Source: Piscinibacter aquaticus
GTDB lineage: Bacteria; Pseudomonadota; Gammaproteobacteria; Burkholderiales; Burkholderiaceae_C
Reading direction: 5' to 3'
DNA length: 64,000 bases
Assembly (NCBI GenBank): GCA_007994965.1
Contig: VOPW01000001.1
Span: 558,001 to 622,000, forward strand
Each line of letters begins with the position of its first letter. Position 1 is the stretch's first letter. Positions 23,662-33,733 of this stretch are shown one piece after another. Position numbers and translations under genes: made by a program. A model generated the notes under the pieces. It was not told the DNA's origin, did no database searches, and worked only from the letters and a program-made list of their open reading frames with translations.

Positions 23662-24738
23662 GCGGCAGCAATCCGCCGCGACGACGCCTCGCCTTCGCCG
23701 CGCTGGTGCTGATCGTGCTCGCGCTGCACGGCGGGCTGGCCGATGCGCTGCGCGATCACATCGGCGAGTTCCGTGGCAACGCCGCGATGCCGCCGCGCAT
23801 CGAGGTGGCCTACGTCCGGGAACTGGAACCGGCCGCGCCGACGGCCGTCGTGGCGCCGCCTGCACCACCGCCAGCGCCGCCGCGGCGCGTGAAGCCGCCC
23901 GCAGCACCGGCCTCGGCGCCGCCACCGCCTCCCACACCGGAACCTCCGCCGCCCGAGCCACCGCCCGAAACGACGGTCGCGGCCGCGCCCCTGAGCCGCT
24001 TGCATCGATGCCTGCAGCGCCCCTCGCGGCCGAGGCCCCGGCCAGTGCCTCCTCCGCATCGCCACCGTTCGAATGGCCCGCCTCGACGCGGCTGAGCTAC
24101 AAGCTCACCGGCAGCGTGCGCGGCGAGGTGAATGGCGATGCGCAGGTGGAGTGGGTGCGCGAAGGCTCGCGCTACCAGTGCACCTGGACGTGACCGTCGG
24201 CCTGCCCATCGCGCCGCTGATGACGCGCCGCATGAGCAGCGACGGCGAACTCACCGCGCAGGGCCTCGCACCGCGGCGCTACGACGAAGACACCAAGATC
24301 GCCTTTCGCGACCGGCGCCGGCTGACGATGCGCTTCGAGCCCGAGGGCATCGTGATGCCCAATGGCGCTCGCCAGCCGCGCTGGGAGGGCGTGCAGGACA
24401 CCGCCAGCCAGTTCGTGCAGCTCAGCTGGCTGTTCAGCACGAAGCCCGAGCTGCTGCGCGTCGGCAACACGGTCGACTTCGCGCTGGCGCTGCCGCGCAG
24501 CGTCGACCGCTGGGTCTACGACGTCATCGCCGAGGAGCCGGTGGCCACGCACTTCGGCGCGGTCAACGCCTTCCACCTCAAGCCGCGCCGCGTCTCGCGG
24601 CCGGGCGGCGATCTGGTCGCCGAAGTGTGGTTCGCGCCGACGCTGCGCTACCTGCCGGCGCGCATCCGCATCGAGCAGGATCCGGAGACCTTCATCGACC
24701 TCGCCCTCTCGCGCAAGCCGGAGATCGCCGGGCCCTGA
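23646..24738 (+). CDS. DUF3108 domain-containing protein with proline-rich linker, two frameshifts
   Basis: Predicted envelope protein of about 364 residues. An N-terminal membrane anchor (LAFAALVLIVLALHGGLADAL) leads into a long Pro/Ala linker (APPAPPPAPPRR), TonB-like in composition. The C-terminal DUF3108 domain follows: LSYKLTGSVRGEVNGDAQVEW, then VDFALALPRSVDRWVYDV and LPARIRIEQDPETFIDLAL. Breaks lie near 24003 and 24181; the latter is a lost base at CCAGG. It overlaps the M61 gene by 16 bases. The function is unknown. Confidence 0.78.
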
Positions 24739-24756
24739 CCAGCCCCCGCGGCGCCG

Positions 24757-24762
24757 TATAGT
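24757..24762 (+). promoter_or_regulatory. -10 box TATAGT upstream of the enoyl-CoA hydratase gene
   Basis: TATAGT lies 21 bases before the ATG at 24784, with CTGACC about 16 bases further upstream as a weak -35. Unlike the leaderless candidates, this one is followed by a CAGGAG ribosome site. Confidence 0.5.
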
Positions 24763-24783
24763 TTGACGACACAGGAGACCCTC

Positions 24784-25571
24784 ATGAGCTACGAAACCAT
24801 CCTCGTCGAGACCCGCGGCAGCGGCGAGCGCCGCATCGGCTTCATCACGCTGAACCGCCCCAAGCAGCTCAACGCGCTGAACGACACGCTGATGAATGAA
24901 CTCGGCGCCGCGCTGAAGGCCTTCGATGCCGACGAATCGATCGGCTGCATGATCATCACCGGCAGCGAGAAGGCATTCGCCGCCGGCGCCGACATCGGTG
25001 CGATGGCCACCCGGTCGTACATGGACGTCTACAAGAGCGACTACATCACGCGCAACTGGGAGACGATCCGCACCGTGCGCAAGCCGGTGATTGCCGCGGT
25101 GGCCGGCTTCGCGCTGGGTGGTGGCTGCGAGCTGGCGATGATGTGCGACTTCATCATCGCCGCCGATACGGCCAAGTTCGGCCAGCCCGAGATCAAGCTC
25201 GGCATCATCCCGGGCGCCGGCGGCACGCAGCGCCTGCCGCGCGCGATCTCCAAGGCCAAGGCGATGGACTGGTGCTGACCAGCCGCATGATGGATGCCGC
25301 CGAGGCGGAGCGCGCCGGGCTGGTCTCCCGTGTGGTGCCGGCCGCTGAGCTGATCGACACCACGCTCGCCGCCGCGCAGACCATCTGCGAGTTCAGCGGC
25401 CCGAGCGTGATGATGGCCAAGGAGTGCGTGAACCGCGCCTACGAAGGGCCGCTGGCCGACGGCATGATGTTCGAGCGGCGCATGTTCCATTCGCTCTTCG
25501 CGACCGACGACCAGAAGGAAGGCATGGCCGCCTTCGTCGAGAAGCGCAAGCCGGCGTTCAAGCAACGCTGA
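24784..25571 (+). CDS. Enoyl-CoA hydratase, one frameshift
   Basis: Crotonase-fold enzyme of about 262 residues that hydrates trans-2-enoyl-CoA in fatty-acid beta-oxidation. The oxyanion-hole segment is [13 protein letters not shown]. The catalytic glutamates are in [15 protein letters not shown] and [20 protein letters not shown]. The frame breaks near 25271 (CCTGG reduced to CTGG), after which [20 protein letters not shown] continues. The start at 24784 has GGAG upstream. A homologue of the short-chain (EchA/FadB-type) hydratase; exact substrate length unknown. Confidence 0.92.
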
Positions 25572-25580
25572 GCCCGGCGC

Positions 25581-26414
25581 ATGGCCTTCTGGCAGCTCCG
25601 ACCCGCCTGCGGCTGGCCGCGCATGTCGAGCTGCTGTGGGCCCTCGAGCCGCGAGGCGCTGCCTCACGGCCTGGAATGGCTGCTGCCTTCCGGCTGTGCC
25701 GATATCGTGATCCCGCTGCACGACGACGCGGTGCTGCGCGCGCCGCAGGGGCGCATCGAGCGGCTGCGCGGCGGAGTGTTCCAGGGCGCCTGCGATGCGG
25801 CCGTGCTGCGCGCCACCGGCGGCCGCGCCGATGTCGTCGGCGTGCATTTCCGGCCGGGCGGCGCGGCGGCCTTGTTCGGCGGCGCGGCCGTCGAAGCCTC
25901 CGGCCTGAGCGTCGCGCTGGCGGACTTTCCCGGCGAGTGGTCTGCTCGGCGCGAATGCCTGCTGGCCGAGCGAGCCGCCGGCCCGCCTGAAGCGGCTCGA
26001 AGCCCTGCTGCACACCCGGCTGGCGGGTGCCCGGACGGACCCGCTCGTTGCCGCCGCGCTGGAGCGACTGCAGGCCGGCGACGGCCGGCTGCGCATCGAG
26101 GCGCTGTGCGCCGAATCCGGCCTGGGAGCGACGCGCTTCATCGAGCGATTCCGCGCACAGACCGGGCTGACGCCTAAGCGCTTCGCCCGGCTGCTGCGCT
26201 TCAACCGCGCGTTGGCCGCCCTGGCCGGCGCGCATCCGCCATCGCTGGCCGAACTCGCACTGGCCACCGGCCATGCCGACCAGCGCACTTCGCCCACGAG
26301 TTCCGACGGCTTGCCGGCGTGACCGCAGCCCGCTACCGGCCGGCGTCGCCGGACCAGCCCCGCCACCTGCCGCAGCGAAGTTTTCTGCAAGACACTCGGC
26401 CGCCGCCGGAATAG
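25581..26414 (+). CDS. AraC-family transcriptional regulator, several frameshifts
   Basis: About 278 residues after repair. The N-terminal sensor domain is of the DUF6597 type (LEWLLPSGCADIVIPLHDD; VVGVHFRPGGAAALFG). The AraC helix-turn-helix follows: RIEALCAESGLGATRFIERF, QTGLTPKRFARLLRF, then the second HTH. Breaks lie near 25610, 25665, 25975 and 26284; the last repairs to CCAGG and restores a typical HADQAHFAHEFRRLAGV ending. The target is unknown. It sits between the hydratase and a VOC protein on the same strand, and this AraC/VOC pairing is common. Confidence 0.8.
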
Positions 26415-26442
26415 GCTGGCGCCAGGTCATCTGGAGCTTGCC

Positions 26443-26889
26443 ATGCCCGCCATCCACGAAGTCTTCGCCTACCTCCGTGTGCGCGACAGCGCCGCGGCCA
26501 TCCGCTTCTACGTGAAGGCCTTCGGGGCCAGCGAGCGCTTCCGGCTCGTCGAGCCGTCGGGCCGCATCGGTCATGCCGAACTGCAGCTCGGCCCCGCGGT
26601 GCTGATGCTGTCGGATGCCTTTCCCGAGTGGGGCCTGAGCGCGCCGCCCGGTGACAGCGACATCGGTGCGTCCGTGCATCTTCACGTCGATGATTGCGAC
26701 GCGGTGGTCGCCGCGGCGGTGGCTGCCGGCGCCACGCTGCTGATGCCGCCGACCGACCAGTTCTATGGCGAGCGCAGCGCTCGCCTGCGCGATCCGTTCG
26801 GCCACACCTGGCTGATCGGCCACTCGATCGAGACGCTGACGCCGCAGGAGATGCAGCGCCGCTACACCGCGCTGTTCGAAGCGGGCTGA
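26443..26889 (+). CDS. VOC family protein (PhnB/glyoxalase-like)
   Basis: 148 residues, intact, with two beta-alpha-beta-beta-beta modules. Motifs: VFAYLRVRDSAAAIRFYVKA, then GHAELQLGPAVLML, and VHLHVDDCDAVVAAAVAAGA in the second half, ending LRDPFGHTWLIGHSIE. The PhnB-like subgroup covers enzymes and resistance proteins of unknown substrate. TGGAG precedes the start. Confidence 0.87.
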   Translation: MPAIHEVFAYLRVRDSAAAIRFYVKAFGASERFRLVEPSGRIGHAELQLGPAVLMLSDAFPEWGLSAPPGDSDIGASVHLHVDDCDAVVAAAVAAGATLLMPPTDQFYGERSARLRDPFGHTWLIGHSIETLTPQEMQRRYTALFEAG

Positions 26890-26905
26890 GCGACGGCGCC
26901 ATGCG

Positions 26906-27457
26906 TCAGGGCTGCACCCAGCGCGGGCCTGGCCGTCGAAGACGGCCCGGCGATGGCCCTCGGCATGCAGCTCCAGCCAGTCGAGCGATTCGACGGTCGC
27001 GTCGATCACCGCGAAGTAGGCGCGCGTGACCGGCGCATGCGCCGGCGCTGGCCCTGCAGCGGCGCGCCCGGAGGCAGGGGGAGAGGTAATCCTGCGCTGC
27101 CGGCGACAGCCGGATGCGCGCCCAGCGCGACGAGGCCGCCAGGCCCGACATCTCCAGCGACAGCCGCACGCGGCAGCGCAGCTGCCAGCCCAGCGCTGGC
27201 GACCACATCACCAGCGTGCCGTGCGGGTGGTTGAGCAGCTGGTGCACCTTGCCGGCGCGCTCGTCGGTATAGATCAGCAACTGCACGGTGCGTGCATCGA
27301 CCTCGCGCAGCACCACCGTGCGCGCATCGGCCCGGTCGCCGTCGATGGTGGCCAGCGCCGGCGTGCGCCACGGGTGCGTCTTGTTCGCGACGCAGCCCGC
27401 CAGCTCGTGCCAGATCGCCGCCTCGATCGCGGCCAGCGAATCGAGGCGGTCGCTCAT
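26906..27457 (-). CDS. Pyridoxamine 5'-phosphate oxidase-family flavoprotein, frameshifted
   Basis: FMN-binding split-barrel protein of about 185 residues. The N-terminal half is clear: IWHELAGCVANKTHPWRTPA, DARTVVLREVDARTVQLLIY, then GKVHQLLNHPHGTLVMWSP. The tail (VIDATVESLDWLELHAEGHR, then RWVQP at the stop) is reached through breaks near 27085, 27040 and 26925. The start lies one base after the lysS stop, so it is probably co-transcribed with lysS. It is more like the general PNPOx-like flavoproteins than PdxH itself; substrate unknown. Confidence 0.8.
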   Translation of the reverse strand: MSDRLDSLAAIEAAIWHELAGCVANKTHPWRTPALATIDGDRADARTVVLREVDARTVQLLIYTDERAGKVHQLLNHPHGTLVMWSPALGWQLRCRVRLSLEMSGLAASSRWARIRLSPAAQDYLSPCLRARRCRASAGACAGHARLLRGDRRDRRIARLAGAACRGPSPGRLRRPGPRWVQP

Positions 27458-27458
27458 C

Positions 27459-28980
27459 TCAGGCTTCCTTGCGCAGCGACGGGAACAGGATCACGTCGCG
27501 GATGCTCGGGCTGTCGGTCAGCAGCATGATCAGCCGGTCGATGCCGATGCCGCAGCCGCCGGTGGGCGGCATGCCGTACTCGAGTGCGCGGATGAAATCG
27601 GCGTCGTAGTACATCGCCTCGTCGTCACCGGCTTCCTTGTTGGCCACCTGGGCCTGGAAGCGCGCCGCCCGGTCCTCGGCGTCGTTCAGCTCGGAGAAAC
27701 CGTTGGCGTATTCGCGCCCGGTGATGAAGAGCTCGAAGCGCTCGGTGATCGCCGGGTTGGTGTCCGACGCGCGGGCCAGCGGGCTCACCTCGACGGGGTA
27801 GTCGATGATGAAGGTCGGATCCCAGAGCTTCTCTTCGACCGCCGCTTCGAACAGGCCGAACTGCAGCTCCGCCAGCGTCCAGTGCGCCGGCGGCTCCTCG
27901 CCGAGCGACTTCAGCTTCTCGTGCAGCACCTTGGCGTCGGCGGCCTCCTCGCGCGTGAGGCCGGCGTGCACCACCAGCGCATCCTGCACGGTCAGGCGGG
28001 CGAAGGGCTTGTCCAGGTCCACCGCGCGGCCGGCGTAGGTCAGGCTCGCCGAGCCGGTGGCCCTGGCGCGCCGCATGGCGCAGCACCTGCTCGGTGAAGT
28101 CCATCAGGTCGTGATGGTTCCAGTAGGCCGCATAGAACTCCATCATCGTGAATTCCGGGTTGTGCCGGACGCTGATGCCTTCGTTGCGGAAATTGCGGTT
28201 GATCTCGAACACGCGCTCGAAGCCGCCGACCACCAGCCGCTTCAGATACAGCTCGGGCGCGATGCGCAGGAACATCTCCTGGTCGAGCGCGTTGTGGTGG
28301 GTGACGAAGGGCTTGGCGTTGGCGCCGCCGGGAATGGGGTGCAGCATCGGCGTCTCGACCTCGAGGAAGCCGTGCTCGACCATGAAGTTGCGGATCGACG
28401 AGACCGCCTTGCTGCGCGCCGTGAAGCGCAGCCGCGCTTCTTCGTCGGTCATCAGGTCGACATAGCGCTGGCGGTACTTCTGCTCCTGGTCGGTCATGCC
28501 GTGGAACTTGTCCGGCAGCGGGCGCAGGCTCTTGGTCAAGAGGCGCAGCGTGCGCACGGTGACGGTGAGCTCGCCGGTCTTGGTGCGCATCAGCGTGCCC
28601 TCGGCGCCGAGGATGTCGCCCAGGTCCCAGTGCTTGAACTGCTCGTAGACCTCGGCGCCGACGCCGTCGATCGTCACGCGCAGCTGGATGCGGCCGGAGG
28701 CGTCCTGCAGCGTCGCGAAACTGGCCTTGCCCATGATGCGCTTGAGCATCATCCGGCCGGCCACGCTGACCACGATGCCCTGCGGTTCCAGCTCCTCGTT
28801 CGGCACCTCGCCGTGCTTGCGCTGCAGCTCCAGCGCGCGGTGCCTGGGCTTGAAATCGTTCGGGAAGACCGCGGCGCCCTTGGCCTTGGCCTGCGCACGC
28901 AGCGCGGCGAGCTTCTCGCGGCGTTCGGCGATCAGCTGGTTGTCGTCGGGGGCAGGGGCGCTGGCGTGGGCTTCGGTCAT
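27459..28980 (-). CDS. lysS: Lysyl-tRNA synthetase (class II), one frameshift
   Basis: Charges tRNA-Lys with lysine. About 507 residues. The OB-fold anticodon-binding domain ([20 protein letters not shown]) precedes class II motif 1 ([19 protein letters not shown]), motif 2 ([20 protein letters not shown]) and motif 3 ([19 protein letters not shown]). The break near 28064 is at a CCAGGG and looks like one extra G. The start is [15 protein letters not shown] at 28980. Divergent from wlbA across a region with two TAAAAT boxes. Confidence 0.95.
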
Positions 28981-29003
28981 GGCGGGGTTCCGGTGGACCG
29001 GCG

Positions 29004-29032
29004 ATTTTAGAGGCTGGGGCCTCACTTAAAAT
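29004..29032. promoter_or_regulatory. Inverted repeat with TAAAAT boxes between lysS and wlbA
   Basis: ATTTTA (29004-29009) and TAAAAT (29027-29032) form the outer arms, with GAGGC and GCCTC inside. Each strand therefore carries a TAAAAT, a good -10 box, so this may be a face-to-face pair of promoters, one for lysS (starting 24 bases away) and one for the polysaccharide operon. A hairpin role is also possible. Confidence 0.45.
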
Positions 29033-29091
29033 GGCGCGCCGCGCCCCGTGGGGGCCCGCCCGGCGCCCCGCCGCCCTCGAAGGCCGATCCC

Positions 29092-30153
29092 ATGCCCTCT
29101 CGTCGCTCCCCGGTCACCGATCGCAAGATCCGCTTCGCCCTGGTGGGCTGCGGCCGCATTGCGGCCAACCACTTCGAGGCGATCCGGGCGCACGCCGAGC
29201 GCTGCGAACTGGTCGACGTGTGCGATGTCGACCCGAAGGCGCTCGACACCGCGGTGGCGCGCACCGGCGCCCGCGGCCACCGCGACCTGAGCTCGATGCT
29301 GGCCGTGACGGACGCCGACTGCGTGATCCTGACCACGCCCAGCGGCCTGCACCCTGCGCAGGCCATCGAGGTGGCGCGCAGCGGCCGCCACGTGATGACC
29401 GAGAAGCCGATGGCCACGCGCTGGCAGGACGGCCCGGCGATGGTTCGCGCCTGCGACGAAGCCGGCGTGCGCCTCTTCGTCGTCAAGCAGAACCGCCGCA
29501 ACCGCACGCTGCAGCTGCTCAAGCGCGCGGTGAGCGAAGAACGCTTCGGCCGCCTCTACATGGTCAGCGTCAACGTCTTCTGGACGCGGCCGCAGAGCTA
29601 CTACGACAGCGCCGCCCGGCGCGGCACCTGGGAGTTCGACGGTGGCGCGTTCATGAACCAGGCCAGCCATTACGTCGACCTGCTCGACTGGATCGTCGGC
29701 CCGGTAGAGAGCGTGATGGCCTACACCGGCACGCTGGCGCGCAACATCGAGGTGGAAGACACCGGCGTGGCGGCGTTGAAGTGGCGCAACGGCGCGATGG
29801 GCTCGATCAACGTGACCATGCTCACCCATCCGAAGAACCTGGAGGGGTCGATCACCGTGCTCGGCGAGCGCGGCTCGGTGCGCATCGGCGGCGTGGCGGT
29901 CAACCAGATCCAGCACTGGGAATTCGATGCGCCGCACGAGATGGATGCGCAGGTGAACGATGCCACCTACCAGACGAGTTCCGTCTACGGCTTCGGCCAC
30001 CCGCTGTACTACGACAACGTGATCCAGACGCTGCGCGGCGAGGCCGAGCCGGAGACCGACGGGCGCGAGGGTCTGAAGTCGCTGGAGCTGCTGATCGCGA
30101 TGTACATGTCTGCCCGCGATGGCAAGCGCGTGAACCTGCCGCTCTCGTACTGA
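29092..30153 (+). CDS. wlbA: UDP-N-acetylglucosaminuronate 3-dehydrogenase-type oxidoreductase (WlbA/WbpB, Gfo/Idh/MocA)
   Basis: 353 residues, intact. Predicted to oxidise C3 of UDP-GlcNAc-uronate so that WlbC can aminate it. The Rossmann motif is RFALVGCGRIAANHFEAI, the catalytic lysine is in HVMTEKPMATRWQDG, and the C-terminal domain has FDGGAFMNQASHYVDLLDW, all typical of WlbA/WbpB. First gene of a same-strand polysaccharide operon, followed directly by wlbB and wlbC homologues, which fixes the pathway. The UDP-GlcNAc 6-dehydrogenase (WbpA) needed upstream in the pathway is not in the window. Confidence 0.9.
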   Translation: MPSRRSPVTDRKIRFALVGCGRIAANHFEAIRAHAERCELVDVCDVDPKALDTAVARTGARGHRDLSSMLAVTDADCVILTTPSGLHPAQAIEVARSGRHVMTEKPMATRWQDGPAMVRACDEAGVRLFVVKQNRRNRTLQLLKRAVSEERFGRLYMVSVNVFWTRPQSYYDSAARRGTWEFDGGAFMNQASHYVDLLDWIVGPVESVMAYTGTLARNIEVEDTGVAALKWRNGAMGSINVTMLTHPKNLEGSITVLGERGSVRIGGVAVNQIQHWEFDAPHEMDAQVNDATYQTSSVYGFGHPLYYDNVIQTLRGEAEPETDGREGLKSLELLIAMYMSARDGKRVNLPLSY

Positions 30154-30158
30154 ATGAC

Positions 30159-30215
30159 GCCCCCAAGCTCACTTCGTTCGCGGGCCCCCGAGGGGGCGCG
30201 TCAGCGCCTTGGGGC
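30159..30215. repeat. Palindromic intergenic repeat between wlbA and wlbB
   Basis: Nested inverted repeats: outer arms GCCCCCAAG (30159-30167) and CTTGGGGC (30208-30215), inner hairpin GCCCCCGAGGGGGC (30184-30197). It fills the only sizeable gap inside an otherwise overlapping operon. From memory, similar CCCCCAAG...CCCCCGAGGGGG...CTTGGGG elements are scattered between genes in many Burkholderiales genomes. A partial relative (CCCCGTGGGGG) lies at about 29044-29055. A REP-like or mRNA-stabilising role is inferred. Confidence 0.6.
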
Positions 30216-30232
30216 GGCCCGGCCGCGCTGAC

Positions 30233-30820
30233 ATGGCCACCACCATCCACCCCAGCGCCATCGTCGACGAGGGCGCCGTGCTCGGCGAGGACTGCCGCGT
30301 CTGGCACTTCGTGCACATCAGTGCCGGCGCGCGCATCGGCGCACGCTGCTCGTTCGGCCAGAACGTCTTCGTCGGCAACGACGTGAGCATCGGCGACAAC
30401 GCCCGCATCCAGAACAACGTGTCGATCTACGACGCGGTCACGCTGGAGGACGACGTCTTTTGCGGCCCGAGCATGGTCTTCACCAACGTCTACAACCCGC
30501 GCGCAGCGGTCAGCCGCAAGGCCGAATACCGCCGCACGGTGGTTAGGCAGGGCGCCACGCTCGGGGCCAACTGCACGATCGTGTGCGGCAGCACGATCGG
30601 GCGCCATGCGTTCGTGGGCGCCGGCGCGGTGGTCAACCGCGACGTGCCCGACTTCGCGCTGATGGTCGGCGTGCCGGCGCGGCAGATCGGCTGGATGAGC
30701 CGGCACGGCGAGCGGCTGGCGCTGCCGCTGGCAGGCGATGGCGAGGCCACGTGCCCGGCCACCGGCGAACGCTATGTGCTGCGTGGCGGCGTCTGCTCGC
30801 TGGAAGGCGGCGCGGCATGA
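30233..30820 (+). CDS. wlbB: UDP-2-acetamido-3-amino-glucuronate N-acetyltransferase (WlbB/WbpD)
   Basis: 195-residue left-handed beta-helix acetyltransferase, intact. Hexapeptide repeats run through [20 protein letters not shown], and the family's catalytic asparagine/histidine region is [19 protein letters not shown]. Acetyl-CoA-dependent acetylation of the 3-amino group gives UDP-2,3-diacetamido-uronate. The start is ATG 30233 ([14 protein letters not shown]). The stop overlaps the wlbC start (ATGA). Confidence 0.9.
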   Translation: MATTIHPSAIVDEGAVLGEDCRVWHFVHISAGARIGARCSFGQNVFVGNDVSIGDNARIQNNVSIYDAVTLEDDVFCGPSMVFTNVYNPRAAVSRKAEYRRTVVRQGATLGANCTIVCGSTIGRHAFVGAGAVVNRDVPDFALMVGVPARQIGWMSRHGERLALPLAGDGEATCPATGERYVLRGGVCSLEGGAA

Positions 30821-31931
30821 GCGGCAAGCTCGAGTTCATCGACCTGAAGACGCAGTACGCGGCCCTGAAGGACCGCATCGCCGCGCGCATGCAGGCCGTG
30901 CTCGACCACGGCCAGTACATCATGGGCCCGGAGGTCAAGGAGCTGGAGCAGCAGCTCGCGGCGTTCAGCGGCGCGAAGCACTGCATCACCGTCTCCAGCG
31001 GCACCGAGGCGCTGCTGATCGCGCTGATGGCGCTCGACCTGAAGCCCGGCGACGAGGTCATCACCTCGCCCTTCACCTTCGCCGCCACGGCAGAGGTGAT
31101 CGTGCTGCTCGGCGGCGTGCCGGTGTTCGTCGACATCGAGCCCGACACCTGCAACGTCGACTGGCGCGGCATCGAGGCCAAGATCACGCCGCGCACGCGG
31201 GCCATCATGCCGGTGAGCCTGTATGGCCGGTGGCCGACATGGACGAGATCAATGCCATCGCCGCGCGGCACGGCCACATCCCGGTGATCGAGGACGCGGC
31301 GCAGAGCTTCGGCGCCACCTACAAGGGCCGGCGCAGCGGTAATCTGTCCACCTTCGGCTGCACCAGCTTCTTCCCGAGCAAGCCGCTGGGCTGCTACGGC
31401 GACGGCGGCGCCATCTTCACCCACGACGATGAACTGGCCCAGGCCTGCCGCGAGATCCGCGTGCACGGCCAGAGCGCGCGCTACACCCACACCCGCGTGG
31501 GCGTGGGCGGGCGCATGGACACGCTGCAATGCGCGGTAGTGCTGGCCAAGCTCGAACGATTCGAGTGGGAACTGCAGCGCCGCCGCGAGATCGGCGCGCG
31601 CTACGGCGAACTGCTCGCCGGCAGTGGCATCGAGCTGCTGACCGTGCGGCCCGACCGCGACTGCGTCTGGGCGCAGTACACCGTCTTCGTGGACGACCGC
31701 GCGCGCGTGCAGGCTGCGCTGCAGGCGCAGGGCATCCCCACCGCCGTGCACTACCCGAAGCCGCTGCATCACCAGCCGGCTTATGCGCAGCACTGCTGCC
31801 CCGAGTGCTGCGAGCACAGCATCGCGGCCGCGGCGCGCGTGATGAGCCTGCCCATGAGTGCGGATCTCGCCGAGGCCGACCAGGATCGCGTGGTGGCGGC
31901 ATTGAAGGCGGCCGTGGCAGCGACAGGCTGA
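30817..31931 (+). CDS. wlbC: UDP-2-acetamido-3-oxo-glucuronate aminotransferase (WlbC/WbpE, DegT family), one frameshift
   Basis: PLP-dependent sugar aminotransferase of about 372 residues. N-terminus [20 protein letters not shown]; substrate/PLP segments [19 protein letters not shown] and [20 protein letters not shown]. The PLP lysine is in [16 protein letters not shown], and the end has [18 protein letters not shown]. One base is missing near 31228 (GGCCAGGTGG reads GGCCGGTGG). It completes the WlbA-WlbC-WlbB route to a 2,3-diacetamido-2,3-dideoxy-uronic acid donor. Confidence 0.91.
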
Positions 31932-31935
31932 GGCC

Positions 31936-33146
31936 GTGACCGACACCCCGGCATCGTCCCGCCTGCTGCGCGCCAGCCTCACGCTGCTGGCCGGCGGTGC
32001 GCTGGCGCAGCTGGTGCCGCTGCTGCTCGGCCCCTGGCTCACGCGGCTGTACAGCCCGGAGGCCTTCGGCATCTACCACCTGCTCGCGGCGGCGGCCAAC
32101 GTGGCCGTGGTGGCCTGCGCGCGCTACGAGTTTGCGTTGCCCAAGGTCACCGACGATGCGGAAGCCGAAGCGTTGCGCACGCTGTGTCTGCGGCTGATCG
32201 GCATCGTGTCCGTGCTCGCGGCCCTTGCCGGTGCCGTGTGGGCAGCGGGCATCGGCGCTGCCGGCCGCTGTGGCTGGGGCCTGCCGTGGCGTTGCTGGCA
32301 ATGCTCTCGCTGGCCACGCTGAACGCCACGCGCGCGCAGCGCTATCACGCGCTGGCCTGGGCGCGGGTGCTGCAGCATGGTGGCGGTGCGCTGCTGCAGG
32401 GCGCCGCCGGCGTGATCGGTGCGGGTGTGCAGGGACTGATCGTTGGGCCGGTGGTGGCCGCCGCGGTCGCGATGGCGGCGCTCGGCTGGCCCGGGCCGGC
32501 GCGCGCCGCGCGCGAGCGCTGGCAGGCGGTGGCCCGTGCGCACCGCGACTTTCCCCTGCTGAATACGCCGCATGCCTTTCTCGGCGCGCTGCAGGACACG
32601 CTGGCCATCGCGCTGGTCGCTGCGCACCAGGGTGTGGCCGCCGCCGGGGCCTGGGGCCTCGCGCTGCGCTACCTGAAGGCGCCGGCCACGCTGGTGGGCA
32701 GCGCGGTCTCGCAGGCGCTCTATCCGCAGCTCGCGCAAGCCGGCTGCACGGTGGCCGGTCGCGCACTGGTGATCCGCACGATGGGCCTGCTGGCGCTGAT
32801 CGCCGCGCCGCTGGTGCTGGCGCTGTGGCTCGCCGCACCGCCCGTCTTCGCCTGGGCCTTCGGCGCCGAATGGCGCAGCGCCGGCGAACTGGGCCGTGCG
32901 CTGGCGCTGTACATCGGCATGCACTTCATCGCCTCGCCGCTGAGCGTGGTCACGCTCGCGTGGAATGCGCAGGCCTGGGCGCTGAAGCTGGCGCTGATCG
33001 GGCAGGCGCTGTTCGTGATCGCGCTGCTGGCGGGGCTGATGGCGGACGGCCTGCGCGGCGCCGGCTGGGCCGTGTCGCTGGCGATGACGCTGTATTTCGG
33101 CTGGTACTTCTTCAGCCTGGCCCGCTGGCCGGTGGAGGGGGCGTGA
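31936..33146 (+). CDS. Wzx-type polysaccharide flippase (oligosaccharide repeat-unit exporter), one frameshift
   Basis: Inner-membrane protein of about 404 residues with roughly twelve helices. The N-terminus ASLTLLAGGALAQLVPLLLG followed by PWLTRLYSPEAFGIYHLLA is typical of the MATE-like polysaccharide transport family. It moves undecaprenyl-linked repeat units across the membrane. The frame breaks near 32272. GTG start at 31936, four bases after wlbC; the stop overlaps the next start. First of two flippases in the window. Confidence 0.85.
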
Positions 33147-33733
33147 TGCTGCGCGCGTGGCTCAACCGCTGGCGTCGACGCCTCGTGCAGGCGCTGCTGC
33201 ACCGCGTGGTGTTCGGCGAGAGCTCGCAGGGCCGGGCGCTGCCGAACACGCGCATCGCGCCTTCGACCTGCATCGAGCACGAATCGAAACTGCAACTCGC
33301 CGACCACGTCTTCATCGGCCCCTTCTGCTTCATCGAAGCCAGCGGCGGCGTGGCGATTGGCGAGGGCACGCAGATCACGCACCACGTCAGCATCGTCACG
33401 CACAGCTCGCACCGCGCCCAGCGGCTGCTCGGGCGGGCGTATGTCGACTGGAACGGGCCGAAGCCGGGCTGGATCGCCGGGCCCGTCGCGATCGGCCCCT
33501 ACTGCTTCATCGGCCCGCATTCGCTGCTCGAAGCCGGCACCACGCTCGGCCGCGGCTGCATCGTGCGCGCGGGCAGCGTGCTGCGCGGCTCCTTCCCGGA
33601 GTTCTCGGTGATCGCCGGCAACCCGGCCGTGGTGGTGGGCGACTCGCGCGACGGCGATCGGCGCTGGCTCGACGCCCACCCCGATCTGCGCGCCCATTAC
33701 GACGCCTGGGCCGGCGAGCGCGGCGTGCGATGA
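33146..33733 (+). CDS. Hexapeptide-repeat acyltransferase
   Basis: 195 residues, intact. Left-handed beta-helix repeats (KLQLADHVFIGPFCFIEASG; VAIGPYCFIGPHSLLEAGTT) with the catalytic-histidine region QITHHVSIVTHSSH, as in xenobiotic/serine-type acetyltransferases of polysaccharide loci. Probably O- or N-acetylates a sugar of the repeat unit; the acceptor is unknown. It overlaps the flippase stop and the next glycosyltransferase start by a few bases. Confidence 0.82.
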   Translation: MLRAWLNRWRRRLVQALLHRVVFGESSQGRALPNTRIAPSTCIEHESKLQLADHVFIGPFCFIEASGGVAIGEGTQITHHVSIVTHSSHRAQRLLGRAYVDWNGPKPGWIAGPVAIGPYCFIGPHSLLEAGTTLGRGCIVRAGSVLRGSFPEFSVIAGNPAVVVGDSRDGDRRWLDAHPDLRAHYDAWAGERGVR

